From Carnegiea gigantea (taxonomy: Eukaryota > Streptophyta > Magnoliopsida > Caryophyllales > Cactaceae), in NCBI GenBank assembly GCA_029747015.1, contig JAKOGI010000534.1, positions 62,001 to 126,000 on the forward strand: a stretch of 64,000 nucleotides of DNA, read 5' to 3'. Below, in pieces: positions 1 to 12,415 of this stretch (its first letter is position 1; each line of letters starts with the position of its first letter). The translations under genes were made by a program, and so were the position numbers. Under the pieces are notes generated by a model. That model was not told where the DNA came from and ran no database searches. It saw nothing but the letters and a program-made list of their open reading frames with translations.

Positions 1-322
1 AAACCACCTAGACCTTTCACCAAAAGTTTCCTGAAAATGAGAGCCTACTAACCATCTGAATACGAGAAACTCATTGTGAAACATCCCCAGGATGAAATTG
101 TTTCTTATTTCTCATTTCACCAGGAGTCAATTTCCGGATTCCAACGCTCACCAAAAAAATGGGCCAAAGCCTAGGCCCAAACCTCCTATTGTCACTTGGA
201 TTGGATGAAAAAAATGGGCTTTTTAGACAGTCATATGCATGCTATATTACTACTAGATTGGTGACTCTAATATAACTTTAATAAACGATATCAACATATA
301 CTGTCAAAGATTTACTGCCTAA
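1..322. other. AT-rich intergenic DNA
   Basis: No coding potential, RNA gene or clear repeat was recognised in this stretch before the first MITE. Confidence 0.6.
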
Positions 323-613
323 GGCCTTGTTCTTTTCGTTGGTACTAACTTCAACCTACTTCAAAAACTTCAATAAAAAAATATATACTTGAACCCACTT
401 CAATCAACGTTCTATTATTTTAACCAACTTCTACCCATCATACCCCAAAAAAAATATATCAACCCACTTCAACCAACTTCATCTATTTCATCCCACTTTA
501 ACCAATTTTAACCTATTTCAACAAAAAAAATACCCACTTCAATTCACTGCTACCAATCTCAACTAATTTTATCTATTTATCAATTCATATTTTTCAACAA
601 AAAGAACAGATCC
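323..613. mobile_element. Harbinger/Tourist-type MITE
   Basis: The left end reads GGCCTTGTTCTTTTCGTTGG and the right end is its imperfect inverse (CAACAAAAAGAACAGATCC). A TAA trinucleotide lies on each side (320-322 and 614-616), as expected for PIF/Harbinger target duplications. The interior is a degenerate run of CTTCAACC-like motifs with no ORF. A related copy in the opposite orientation lies at 56301-56603. Confidence 0.65.
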
Positions 614-1174
614 TAAGTATATAACTCTAATTACCTTTTCAACGAGTCTGACAAATTTCCAGTGCCACTATATATATTATCTTTAGAATGTAAGGCTTGA
701 AAACCAATTTGACCTGTACTATAACGACATTTATACTATGTTTTCTCTATCATATATATTCCATTTCTCATTACTGTCGCCAGAAACTTTAATATTATAT
801 GTATTCTCTTGTGGTTGAATGGACCTACATGAATATATAATCAAATGTCAAATGTTCCAATGTTTATAGGGAATAAGTAGAAATGAGCAAAGGGCACACA
901 CGTACCTGGTAGTTGGTTAGGTACTTTTCCAAACAATTATTACGTATTTGACCAAGAAGGCGGCAAACCCCCGTTAGAAATACATATAATCACTGAAGTT
1001 GCGTGAGTAATATTTATTTAGACAGTCTAAAGGTGGAATGAATTGCCCATTGAAAATTTTGAGGCCAAGCCTCTTTCATTTTCACACTTATTAGGATATT
1101 TACCGTGCGCAATATGGCCTGTAAGGCAGTGCCGCATCATGCACTTTTGATTCTCTCTGTCTCAGCTCATCCTC

Positions 1175-1556
1175 AAGTCGTGTTCAGTAATAATGTTAGT
1201 TGAAACACTGATCAATCAAGTATGAGTGTTTGATGACTTAGTATTTAAATTAGAATGTCAATTTTAACATTTAATATTTTAGTAGTGTTTATGAAAAACT
1301 AATAAAATTTGCTTTTGGTTAGCGTTACATATGTTTTGGTTAAAAATATCATTTATTGTATTTTTGGTAAATTATCCATATCCTTTTATGTCAATTTACA
1401 TTAACTAGTCAACCCAGTAATTAAATTGACCAAACGCATTCTCTTCAACTGTTCATTTAAACAACAATTAAGTAATAACTAAATTAGAACAATTAACTAA
1501 TTCCTACATAACACAATTATCTGCTACTTAACTAATTCATTTCACCAAACGAGACC
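1175..1556. mobile_element. possible hAT-like MITE
   Basis: The left end GTCGTGTTCAGTAATAATG and the inverse of the right end GTCTCGTTTGGTGAAATGA resemble imperfect terminal inverted repeats of a common plant MITE type (GTGTTCGGT-like ends). The target duplication is not convincing and the interior is AT-rich and non-coding, so this call is tentative. Confidence 0.3.
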
Positions 1557-1903
1557 TTATACTAGATGATATCATCTTAGGTGACACTGTTACGGTTAAG
1601 ATATGATTTTTATTTTTATTTTTTTTGGTTCACATCAATTGATAATTAACAATAGAATTTTGATTTTTTTTAGCTAATTACATTACATTTTATTGCATCC
1701 TATATATGCACCAAATTGAGTTACATGTAAAATGTGGTTAAATGTGGTCAATGATTTAAATTAGAAAAATTAAAAGAAGAATCTCTGCTTATGTTATGGC
1801 ACTAGCAGAAAATGTTAACAAAGCGAATTTAGATCTTAATAACCTTTCACCAGTTAAATGGGTGTCTCCAAATGAGAAATGGCAAATTTATGTTGGATCA
1901 TGA

Positions 1904-1943
1904 CCCTCCCTCCCCCCCCCCCCCCCCCCCCCCCTCCCCCCCC
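1904..1943. repeat. poly-C low-complexity tract
   Basis: An almost pure C run broken by single T bases, followed by a short A run. It is prone to length error in sequencing. Confidence 0.85.
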
Positions 1944-2339
1944 AAAAAAAATCTATGTTGGATCCTTAACGATCTACAGAATTTTGTAATTGAGATTTTT
2001 TTTTTAAAAAAATGGGTGTCTTGGATTTACCACAGCCATTTAACCAAACTTTGATAGCAACTGCTGAAATTGAAGTGAATTATAAAATTTGGCTACGTAT
2101 ATGTGAGTAAATATATTCATATAAGAAGAACCAACAATGACAATTTAAAATTTTTTTTGGTCAGAAAAGGGGTCCTAGGCCCGGGGAAGAAATTTTATTA
2201 ATGACTGGTGACACGAGGCCATGCTAGCCCAACAATGTCTTCCAAGACTAGCTTACCCATCCCCTGTGGAGGGTGTTCGAACAAACTGCAAGGTGCACAA
2301 TGAGCGACACCTATGTTCGCAAGATGGTCCGCAACACGA

Positions 2340-5300
2340 TTCAACTCTCAGAAGCAATATTTTAGACTGGTTTCCAAATGACTATGGGCCATCAACATAC
2401 GACACTTCCGAAGCAAATGGAGATGAGTTGACTTTGAGGAGGCCTTTCCCTCTATTAGCTTCACAGCAACTTCTGAATCCATATGGATTAATACCTTATT
2501 GAAACCCTGGCTCTGGGCAATTCTAAACCCATTCAACAATGCAAGGAGCTCAGCTCTGAGTGATGAACAGACTCCAAAGTAACAGGAGAAACGCAACACC
2601 CAATCCCCTCTTGCATTATGGAAAACACCACCACCGCCCCGCCTTGCCTAGATTCCCCTTGGTTGCACCATCCACATTGAGAAGGACCCAACCCTTCGAA
2701 GGCGGGTGCCAACATAGCAATACCTCCCTTTTCAAAAGGGGATGCTAGCATTTTTCCCTGCATCGAAAGGATGTTCATGGGCTCGAAGGATTTCACTACG
2801 CCTTTCCCGGATAAATGCCACCAGGTCATCAGGAAGCGCCTCCGTGCCCCTAAAAACTTTGGCATTCCACCACTTCCATAACCACCACAATGCGATTGCA
2901 AACAATGTAACCCAATTGGGATCATTTGCAGGTTGAGTCTGGTTTTGATCCATTCTGTAAGATTAGAAAAGAAAAAGTTAGGGGCCAAAGTGTTTTGTCC
3001 AAACTTTCTCCACACACTTCTTACTATGGGACAATCCCATAGAATGTGGAGGGAGGTTTCGTCGGAGTTCCCGCACACGCCACGACTAGAATTAGAGGCT
3101 AAACCCCTTGAGACCCTGTTGACGTTGCTTATTGTACAATTATGATGCCCTAGCCATGTAAAAAAGCATATCCTTTGGGGTGCTTTAATGCACCAAATAT
3201 GCTTCCAAGTCATGTCCTTTGAACTAGGGACCCCATCCCGAAGCAAGCTAAGGGCATTCCTTACAGAGAACTTATTTAAGTCCCCCATCCACCCAACAAC
3301 ATCATGGGCCTCAGCCTCGTTGGTAATAAACAAGGGCCGAATAGTATTGCGATATTCTCCGGAAGAAAGTTTTCGAATCGATTCCATCTCCATTCTCCTG
3401 CACTGCTCCACATCTCGCTAATTGTCGCATCCAATACCTCTTGAGGAGGAGGTGAAGTAGCCAGTTCATAAAGTGGGCGTTCACAACACCACTTGTGGTA
3501 CCAAAACAATGTTCATTTTCCATTTCCAATAACCATACGTGATCCTTTCATGATTAGTTCTTTGCTATTCAAGATGCCCCACCAGGCATTTGAGGCATCT
3601 AGTCTTTCCTCACACGTATCAATATCGCACCTATTTTTGCAATATTTACTCCGTAACACCCGAGCCCATAAGCTTTGTGGTTCTTGCATCACTCTCCACC
3701 CAAGCTTAGCAAGGAGCACAGAGTTTGCTTGCCTCATTGATTTGAAACCAAGCCCCCCTTTGTCCGTAGGCTTTATTATTGTGTCCCATCAGACCAAATG
3801 AACCTTTCGCTTCCTCTTATTCCCCCCCCCAAATAAACATCCTGGTCTTCTTATCTCCTTTGTCGTACACGTCCGTGAGAGCTTTGTGATTTGCATGGCG
3901 TACAGGGGAATAGATGAGATAACTAATTGAGCAAGGATTACTCTTCCTGCGGTGGACAGAGTGCGAGATTTCCAGCCACTCAGTTTATTATTCACCTGAT
4001 CGATGATGTGTTGGAAAGTCAGTCGTGATACATGGCTGGTTAAGGTGGGCACTCCTAGATACTTGCCCAAGTCCTGGGTTATGGATATGCCCATAGCATC
4101 ACTAACTCGAGCAGTCTTAGATTGGTCAATGTTATTGGAAACAAAAATCTTTGATTTCCCTAGGCTGACTCATTGGCCTGAGGCCTCATAAAACCAATCC
4201 AGATAGCTTTGGATGACAATGGCTTGGTCCACAGAAGCTTTTGCAAACAACATAAGATCATTTGCAAAGAATAGGTTGGATATTTCTGGACCGTTTCTAT
4301 AGACTTTCATGGGGCTCCATGCACCACAATTAGCCGCCTCCATGATAATATGGTTGAGCCGTTTGACACACAGGGCAAAAAGATTGGGGGAGAGTGGGTC
4401 ACCCTGTCAAAGGCCTCCGGATGGTGTGAATGAGTCAGTTTTCATCCCATTCCATAGCATACATAGTAAAGGGGACATAACACGTTTCATGATTACGCTC
4501 ACCAATTTAGTAGGCAGCTGCATGTCTTCTAGCGTATCTCGAATGAAGCTCCCCTACAAGCAGTCATACTCCTTTTCCAGATCAAGTTTAATAATCATAG
4601 AACCTCTATTTCCTTTCTTACATCTTAAGCTATGTAGTATTTCTTGAATGATAACCACATTACTCGTGATTTGTCTACCCAGGATAAAACTGCACAGAGT
4701 GAGGGCTATCAACCTGGGTAACAAAGGCTTCAACCTGTCAACAATCGCCTTGAAAATCACTTTATAAGCCACATTACAGAGACTTATTAGGCGCAACTGG
4801 GTTACACTATCTAGGTTCTCTGCTTTTGGTATGAGAACAAGCAATGTTTCCTTGAGTTCAGGAGGGAAGACTTGATCATTTAAAGCCCCCATAGCCAGTT
4901 GAAGGAAACTATGGAATGAAATGTTTTAGAAACGCTAGTAGAAGCCTGCCTGGAAGCCATCTGGTCCTGGTGCTTTGAATGGTCGTATGTTAAAAAGTGC
5001 ATTTTTCACATCACTTCCTGAGAACGGCTCAGAGAAGTGTGTAAAATCATCAGGAGAAAGAGATGGGAAACATCCTTTTGCTGAGTGCCGTATTGTGCAC
5101 GGTAGGCTTAGGTCTTTGTAAAGATCCACAAAGAAGTCACGGGCCATACCCTTAACCTCACTGGCCTCTCCAAACTGGTTACCCTCCTTGTCTTTAAGGG
5201 CTTCTATTTTGTTAGCGCGATGTCTAATGATAGTACTTAAGTGGTAGTATCGTGTGCTTCTGCCTTCATCCCGTATAGACTCCGTCCAGGATTTTTGCCA

Positions 5301-6333
5301 CCATAGAATTTCTAACTAGGTAAGAACAACGTCCAACTTAGCCCTGAGCTCGGATTCCAATTTTAGCAAGTGTGAGTGAGGGCATTGAGCAATTTTCAAT
5401 TAGACTCCTTCAACTCTTGCCCACAATTTCCTCTTCTTGAAAAAGAGGTTGCCAAACACCTCACAGTTCTAGTCCCTAAGTGAAGCAGCAACCTGACCAA
5501 GAAGAGGATAGAGCATTATATCTAGTTTCTAGGCCTCCTTTATTACTTCATCATTCCCCTTATGAGTAAGCCAAGCCGCTTAGAAACGGAAAGGTTTCTC
5601 CCCGTGCACTACTTCACCTCCTCTAAATAGGGAGATAAGAATGGGAGTATAATCTGACTGGTGCTGCATAGGGTGCTTTATTGAGGCTTCTTGAAAAAGT
5701 AGGCACTAACTAGGTGAGCAGATCCCTCGGTCCAGTCGCACTTGTTTTCATGTTTCTTTGGGTTTTTCCCTTGCCCATATGAAAGGAGGGCCTGAAAAAC
5801 CAAGATCTGTAAACCTGTTATTCTGAATCCAGTTATTGAAATGACTACATCGTCTCTCAAGTTGTAGGCTGCATCCTTGCCTCTCGCACATAGAAATTTT
5901 ATTGTTGAAATCACCTGCGAGGAGCCAAGGCTTATTAAAGGTAGCATTGAGATTTGAAAGTTTGGCCCAGAGCTGGTATCGAAGGTTGTCAGTGGGGCTA
6001 TGGTAGACGGCCGTAAAGTACCATAAAGACAACATCCTAACTTACGGACTTCCATGGTGATGGCCTGATCGTCAATATCTATGACATTGATATCGACCTC
6101 ATCGTCCTTCTAAGATAGCCAGATACCCCCTTAAAGCCATGGGCATCGAGTCTTACTTAGCCTGTGAAGCCACTTGTATTGCATACATCCTCTGCTTGCT
6201 GATCGCTGATTTTTGTTTCAAAGATAGCAAGGATTGAGGGCACATAAAGGTGAATTGGCTCCTTTAGGAGTCGAAGAAAATTCTAACTCCCAGCTCCTTG
6301 AACGTTCTAGGTTAAAATGTTGGCTTGATTCAT
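2340..6333 (-). pseudogene. LINE ORF2: endonuclease / reverse transcriptase / RNase H
   Basis: ORF2 begins at ATG 6333-6331, 36 bp after the ORF1 stop, where the first residues resemble the usual plant LINE ILTWNVQGAG start but the W codon is now a stop. The endonuclease region spans about 6330-5650. Reverse transcriptase follows from about 5150, with the FKAPGPDGF motif (4960-4990), LIPK and PISL-like motifs (4780-4850) and the catalytic box at 4257-4268. That box reads FAND instead of FADD, so a catalytic aspartate is lost. A zf-RVT region (about 3260-2970) and an RNase H with the D-S-E-V motif (about 2590-2350) follow. Most of the chain to 3509 stays in one frame; at least two frameshifts come after that. 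It cannot make an active protein. Confidence 0.85.
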
Positions 6334-6369
6334 TAAAACACCAATTATAAATAATGGTCCTATCATAGC

Positions 6370-8238
6370 CTAATCGGCCACCATATCAGTATCTTGGGTG
6401 GGCATGCCCTGAAAGGTGAGGACCTTTACCACATCCAAAGACTTGTGTGAGATGGGTTCATCTTCAAATTGTTCTTGCATTGCACAAATCACAGATGCAT
6501 CTAGACCGGTATCAGGGGGGTTCTCCAGAATGGATTCCATCGCTCAGAAGGTGTTGTCCAAATCCGGCACTGAAGGATGTTTCCTCCACTTGCACGGTCA
6601 TGTTGCTCGTATCTAGTTGCCTTTCATGTATGGGTAAACCCCACTTCTCAGGGGGTGATCGCCCACTCAAAGCAAAAAGCACATCTCTATTTGAATGTTT
6701 GCAATTCTTCTTATCCATCTAGATGTCCTATGAACAGCATTGAATGACTGAAGATTCGGCGTTTTGAGGGGATTTACAGCCATATTAGGCGTTGCAAAGG
6801 GGATCCTAGACCCAACTTTGGTTTTCTTATTCAGCATAAACTTGGATTGTTTTCTTGACCTGGGAGGAAAGCAAGAGTTCACTTCAGGTTCTTTACTAGT
6901 TGTATTTTCTGCCAGTGCAGCAACTGGCCCTATTGCCTTTTCTGTGGGTACCATCTCATTGTCTTCCTCCTCTTCATCCTCTAAACCAAGCAACGGTCCA
7001 AATCGAGACCCTCCTTCCCCATTGGTAGTAGAGCGTTGTCCAAAATCATGGTTGGGTTACAGGTTCTTACCTGTGTTCATCACAACGTTCGCACATCCAA
7101 GAGGAGCCTGAACATTATTGCTCAATGAGCCCTTGTTATTTTTCTGGGCTCTATCCCTATTCTTTTGGTCGTAATTATCCCCCAAGGATGAGCCATCATT
7201 TCCTATGTTTTTCTTTTTGTGAGTCTTTCTAACAAGCATCCAGGACCCAAATTCTTCAACACATTCCAGTCATTGTTCTGGGATAGCTGTCGTTGGATCC
7301 AATCTGCGAGTGTTAGGTGCTTGCACAATGTGGGGCTCCTTGTCATCGAGAGGACAACCTTCCTCTTTATGTCCAACCTTTCCACATTTGAAGCATACCA
7401 TTCAAAGACCCTCGTATTGTATGCGCCAGATCCTCCCATTCATCCTGAATTTTGACAGTAGTGGTTTTGACAAATCATTTTCCATGGTAACTCTTGTAAA
7501 CTGCCCCCTTTCTATAGTAGCCGTAGTTTTGTCAATTCCATGCACCAACTCCACTTTCTCCCTAATCTTATCTAAGAAGTCCTTGTCGAAATATTTAATA
7601 GTAATCCTTCAAATTCTGATCCAGGCTGTGAATATGCAAATAGGTTCCTCATCTAGGACAAAGTTTGGGATCCATTTCCTTATAGTAAGGTAACTATCAC
7701 CAATGAGCCAAGGCCCTTGAGTGAGAACGTATTCATAACCTTCAACACATGCAAACTTGACTATAAACGAGTCAAAATCGATATCAATGAGACTGAAATC
7801 ACCTTTTAGGAGCCCACCTGGATTTTAGTCCTTTGCGGAGTTGCATAAAACCTAAGCGTTGTCAAAGAGCTTTACAATCAGGGTTTTCCTCCATAGCTTT
7901 CACCAGCATTCTTTCTCTGCTTTTGACAAGTGAATTGTCGGGCACATTGGGTCATCCTCAGCTACATCTTCTGCATCATCATCAGTATCCCAATCAGATC
8001 CTTCTTGTTCCCAGCCTAAGGCCATAGGTACGCTTTGGTTTTGCAATATTCCCAGCACCTTGTTCGTAAACGATCCTCTTGTAAAATTATACACACCATG
8101 TTTAGGGGTTTGTCCCAGGCTAGGTATGGTGGTAGCGCCCAATTTGGTCTCATGTCCTATATCACAATCAGGCGATCCAATTCCTCTCTTGAATTTCTTT
8201 GTGGAATGAGACAATAGGTCTCTTTCCTCAATCGTCAT
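6370..8238 (-). pseudogene. LINE ORF1: DUF4283/zinc-knuckle RNA-binding protein
   Basis: This is the gag-like first ORF of the LINE. Translation starts at MTIEERDLLS (8238) and an acidic stretch follows (about 8010-7960). A DUF4283-like region spans about 7900-7450 and a CCHC knuckle (CFKCGKVGHKEEGC, about 7398-7357) lies near the middle. The C-terminal part is basic and acidic low-complexity sequence. The ORF ends at TAG 6370-6372. In the family this protein coats LINE RNA and assists target-primed reverse transcription. Frames change at least twice and stops interrupt the DUF4283 part, so it is decayed. Confidence 0.75.
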
Positions 8239-8277
8239 CCTTCACAGTTCGCCGCCCTCAGAGCTCTCAATAGGGTT

Positions 8278-9443
8278 TAACGTTTAACAATGGCATATGG
8301 CAATTTTAAATGGAAAAACCTTTCCATAACAATTGAGAGGAGAGGGTTATGGCTTTGTAAGAACCCATATATCCTCCATACTAGGGGGAAAAGAATTACA
8401 TATATGATAAAGTACATGTAACCCTACTATAACAAGTGTTTATGCCTCACTCTAAACTTAAGGATATAATCCATCTTCTATATATTTATAGAAAAGTGCC
8501 TTGACCTCTAAATTATTCCACGCATTCAATTTTTTAGGAAATTTTCTTAATGCTTAATTAGGAAGTTCTCAAATAAGTCGATACTTACCCTAATAACAAA
8601 AATAGCAAAAGTAGACCTATAGTTGATATCCTTTTCCTTTCCTTTCCTCTCCTTAGAATGCAATCTACTTAGCAATTTGAGGCATAAACCAAACGGTTTG
8701 ATAATTTGTTGAAAATATGGTTCAACCCGCTTTTTTTTTTTTTTTAAAGAGATAAAATTATTTGCATTTCACTACCTATAGGAGACCACAATGATGAACC
8801 AGAGTTAACGGAAAAAGCATGGATCAATACATAGACAAATCTTCAATCTCCTATCTTACATTATCCTAAATGAATTTTCACAAACAATGGCAAATTTAAG
8901 AGGACTTTGCAGCGGGGGCTAGGGACAAGGGTAAGGAGGGGGCGAAGGAGAAGGATGATATCTGGGAGGAGGAGGCGAAACGTCAGCCAAACCTCAAAAA
9001 ATGAGAGGTGGTCCTTGGTAAATGTAGGGACAATTGAGGCCAATATGCCCCCTTCAACTTTTTCTATCGCGATTATAGTGGGTCTCCTCATAAGCTCTAC
9101 AATGATGGTAAGATTTCATCATTAGAAGGAGGGAGAGTAGGAACGAAGATATGCCACATGACTTGTCCATGACAAGCCCTAAAATAGGACCAAGTGCTGA
9201 TCTATGCTCACCCTCTGGTGCTAACCCACCTCTTGCTCTTTGGAAAAACGAAAGTGGTGAAGATTATTGAGAATGACAATCTTTAAAAAAAGTAAAGAAC
9301 TACTCAAATCTTGATAGTGGCTCTAGGAAAATGTCTAGGAGACTGTCCCATTCTCTATTGTCCATCAGTATAGGCATCAATGAGATTGAGTCAAAGAGCT
9401 CCATGAGAAGTCCAGGTGATTCTCATGTCACATAAGTTTTCTG
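8278..9443. other. intergenic DNA, no gene seen
   Basis: AT-rich with a poly-T tract near 8730-8745. The short open frames at 8861-9125 lack any recognisable domain and overlap on opposite strands, so they were not called. Confidence 0.5.
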
Positions 9444-10004
9444 TAGAATTGGAAAATAGGTCAGGTCGGGGTCGTATTTACAATAGGTGGAGAATCTCTT
9501 GACCTGGACATCATCCGTTTATTAAACGGGAGTTTATTCATTTAATTTTTAGACAGGTTGACCTACTTAATCTATTTAAGATAAATCAGTTAAGTTTAAT
9601 CACATAATTACCCATTTACCCATTTAATATTTTCAACTCATACATAATTACATAGTGTTAAAAATTAAGTTTACATATCACATTAAGCAATTACTCTCTA
9701 AAACTATCTCGATTCACATTTCTTATGTTTATTTAAAATTTTTGTATTCTTACTTATCTAATAAAAGGGTAAATGGATAAATGTTAAATGGAAAAGCGAG
9801 TTGACTTTTAACTTGTTTATCTAAACAGGTTAAATATCTACTTTTTGTGTTGAAAATCTCGACTTGAACCTAATCTATTTAATTAAACAGATTGAATGTG
9901 TCAAATCATTTAATTAAATGAGTTGCAAATTTGTACCAAAATCCAGATAACTTCATGTTAGTTTCGGATTGATAATCGTGTCAGGTCATCTTTGCATAAC
10001 TCTA
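9444..10004. mobile_element. hAT-like MITE
   Basis: The ends form imperfect inverted repeats: TAGAATTGGAAAATAGGTCA on the left and, inverted from the right, TAGAGTTATGCAAAGATGAC. Both are followed by GGTCAGGTCG/CCTGACACG-like sequence. The interior is AT-rich with repeated ATTTAATTAAA motifs and no coding capacity. The flanking 8-mers GTTTTCTG and GTGTTCAA are only partly alike, so the target duplication is weak. Confidence 0.5.
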
Positions 10005-10315
10005 GTGTTCAACAATGGAAGTGTGCAAAAGATCAAGAAATTGGGGTTATAAGAAAGATAAAAACACTAATAAAAACTCATTAGGTTTGGAAGCTTTGAG
10101 TTAAGACTCCTTGAGGAAACCTTCCCCGACGGATCAATTTATAATATGGATTAGGGAAGGGAATCTTGAAGGTTTTTAAGGGAAAAACTCCTAAAGGGCA
10201 CCTATCCAATTAAGAACTTCCCAGAAATTGTACCTAGCCATCACTACCGGCATGGAAAAATGGTAAGAAGGCAAAAAGACATAGTAAAGAAGCAGATTTA
10301 AGCCATCTCATGTGG
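10005..10315. other. intergenic DNA, no feature seen
   Basis: A short stretch between the MITE and the gypsy-like element. No gene or repeat was recognised. Confidence 0.5.
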
Positions 10316-11413
10316 TGATCCATATGCATCATGGTCTTTAGGGGGCCTGACAAATCCAAGTCCAGGCCACATCATGACCAACACTTGTCCAAGTTTAGTA
10401 AGCTAGAAATTGGTGCTTTTGAAATTAATTTGGGCAAGGCTTTGTATAATGAACTCTTTGGTGAGTTCGCTTTAAAGTAATAGAGTCATTTGGGATCATA
10501 GTTCACTTATTAGGAGTGTATTATATCAATAAAGCTTATTAGAGCAAGCTATTTAGTTTATTTCATTGGGTTAAATTGAGCCAAGATTTGACTTAGGAAA
10601 TGAAGTCCAAATAAAGCATATTAGAATGTTTGGAAATCTCTATGAGTCATGTTTTCATTCTTGTGAGTAGATTTTTGTTACTCCAAATATTGAGAGAGGA
10701 ATACAACCAAGGAGGCAAACTACTAGACTTCAGACCTACACTGCTCAATTTTGGGACGAAGATTGAAAACTGGGTTTAGGGACCTAAAAACTAGAACTGA
10801 CAAGATAGGATGCTCCCAAAGAATTCTTGGAAGATTCTTTCAAGAGAAGGTTTAAGGAAGCTTCCTTTTCACAAGTAAAGCGTACCCATACGCTAGCACA
10901 AAAAAGCAAGATTGGTATTATTTGTACTATTTTCTTTACAATTTGAATATGTTTATTTGTTGGAGCATTTTCATTGGTTTGTACAAGTGCGAAAATGTTG
11001 TCTCACTTCTATTGGTGATGTAACTTTTGTTGTTTATTTTCTTTTGGTCCCAGGAGAAAATTTTTACCTATTTTTCTATTGGTTAAGATAAGTAATTTTC
11101 CTATTCCCCTAATTCTTAGCTTGGGGAATAATATCTCAAAATTGTACCCCATTTTGGATGGTGTTTTTAGAGTCTAAATATTATCTTAGTCCTTGGTAAT
11201 TTAACCTTTAGAGAACTAAACGGTGTTTATCTCCTCCAAATGGGAAGAAATTATTTTATCTTAGAGATTTATCTTATCTTTGTTTTCGTTCTCAATTGGA
11301 CCTTGCTTTAGAGCCTTGAACTGTGCCAAGTTTCATTCAAAACCCTTGTTTCAAACTCGGATTTTATCCTACTGGCATCCTGACCCTAACCTTAATGATT
11401 CAAGGGCCTTGCA
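10316..11413 (+). repeat. 5' LTR-like copy of the gypsy-like element
   Basis: Collinear with 13927-15099, including shared blocks around GCATCATGGTCTT, GAGCTAGAAATTGG-like and GGTTTGCA-like strings. It ends CTTGCA directly before the possible primer site. Confidence 0.55.
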
Positions 11414-11657
11414 GTTGGTATTGGGGCACTAGGGTCCTATTTTTGTAAAGATACTTGTGTTTTGGTTTTTTTACATTGGTTTCCTCATCCTACTTTGCTA
11501 AGTCCACAAAAAAGCTTTGTGGCCCAAGACAAACTTTCAAGCTACCCAAAAAAAAAAAAAAACCCAATAGTTGTACAAAAAAAATTTCAACAAACTTCCT
11601 TTTATTTATCCAAACTCAACCCTAAACTCTTTTCTTTGAACCTGGATGTGTCCTATT

Positions 11658-12364
11658 TAAAGGTAGTCATGTTTATGGTTCGGGTACATGAGCCATAAGG
11701 GATTTTGGTTTAGGTACCCGAAATTTCGGGTCGGCATAATGGTGAACTATATCCAAACTGAAATTTTCGGGTACCCAAATATTTCGGTTTGAGTTTTGGT
11801 TACCCAATAACCCAATTCTTTAAAAATGTTTCCCTATTTCTTTAATTTTTTTGGGTATCCATAACTATTGCAATCTATGCTCTAAAACTTGTCTTTGTTG
11901 AGGCAACTAATGCTTTATATTATCACATAACGTGGCAATATCACGGGGTACTTTACTACCATTCACATTTCAATCACTTCATATCTCCATAAGGCACAAG
12001 CTTACTAACAACATGCCCAACTTATTGTCCAGATGCAACAAAGTCTTCTAGAGAACCTAGGCATCCAAACAAAACAATGCAATAAAGACAAAGCACTTAT
12101 CTTCTTGGAGTTTGGGGATATTTAACTTACAAAGTCTTTAGGGAAGGAAAAATAAAAAAATCAAAAAAAATAAAAATATTTCAAGTTTTCGAGTACCTGA
12201 AATTAAAAACATTTGAACTGTATCCAAATCGAAAATCCAAAAATTAACGATCAGGTACTTGAACCTAAAATTTTAAATATTTCGATTTGGATACCCAAGA
12301 TTTGTGGTTGTTTCATGGTTTTTTGGTTTGGGTTTTTGGTTATAGGTAGTTATGAACACCTTTA
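11658..12364. mobile_element. hAT-like MITE with TAAAGGTG-type ends
   Basis: The left end TAAAGGTAGTCATGTTTATGG and the inverted right end TAAAGGTGTTCATAACTACC are similar inverted repeats. The interior contains many GGGTACCCGAAA-like motifs and no ORF. No matching target duplication was found, so superfamily assignment is tentative. Confidence 0.45.
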
Positions 12365-12415
12365 TTTCAAGGAGAGTTAAATCTAACTTTTCACTTGGAG
12401 TGAATCTATACTCTT

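Larger units (their letters stand above)
614..2149. other. AT-rich intergenic DNA with possible decayed MITE
   Basis: No gene was recognised. The stretch contains a possible hAT-like MITE (1175-1556), a poly-C tract and AT-rich flanking DNA. Confidence 0.5.
2150..8277 (-). mobile_element. L1-type LINE, near full length, degenerate
   Basis: Reading the minus strand, the order is a short 5' UTR, an ORF1 with a CCHC zinc knuckle, an ORF2 with endonuclease, reverse transcriptase, zf-RVT and RNase H regions, a short GC-rich 3' UTR, and a short poly-A-like tail (the T run at about 2150-2158 on the plus strand). This is the architecture of plant L1 elements carrying a C-terminal RNase H. Length (about 6.1 kb) is typical. 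Stops and frameshifts break both ORFs, so it is a fossil. A target duplication could not be fixed with certainty; the weakly similar AACAATG-containing strings near both ends are only suggestive. Confidence 0.85.

Noticed and set aside
2221..3801. Plus-strand open frames over the LINE
   Set aside because: They lie antisense to recognisable RNase H, zf-RVT and RT coding sequence and show no domain of their own.
2150..8300. A definite LINE target-site duplication (AACAATG near both ends)
   Set aside because: The shared string is short and the adjoining bases do not align well, so it could be chance in AT-rich DNA.
8861..9125. Two opposite-strand open frames between LINE and MITE
   Set aside because: No recognisable motif, no promoter or splice context, and both strands are open equally because of biased composition.
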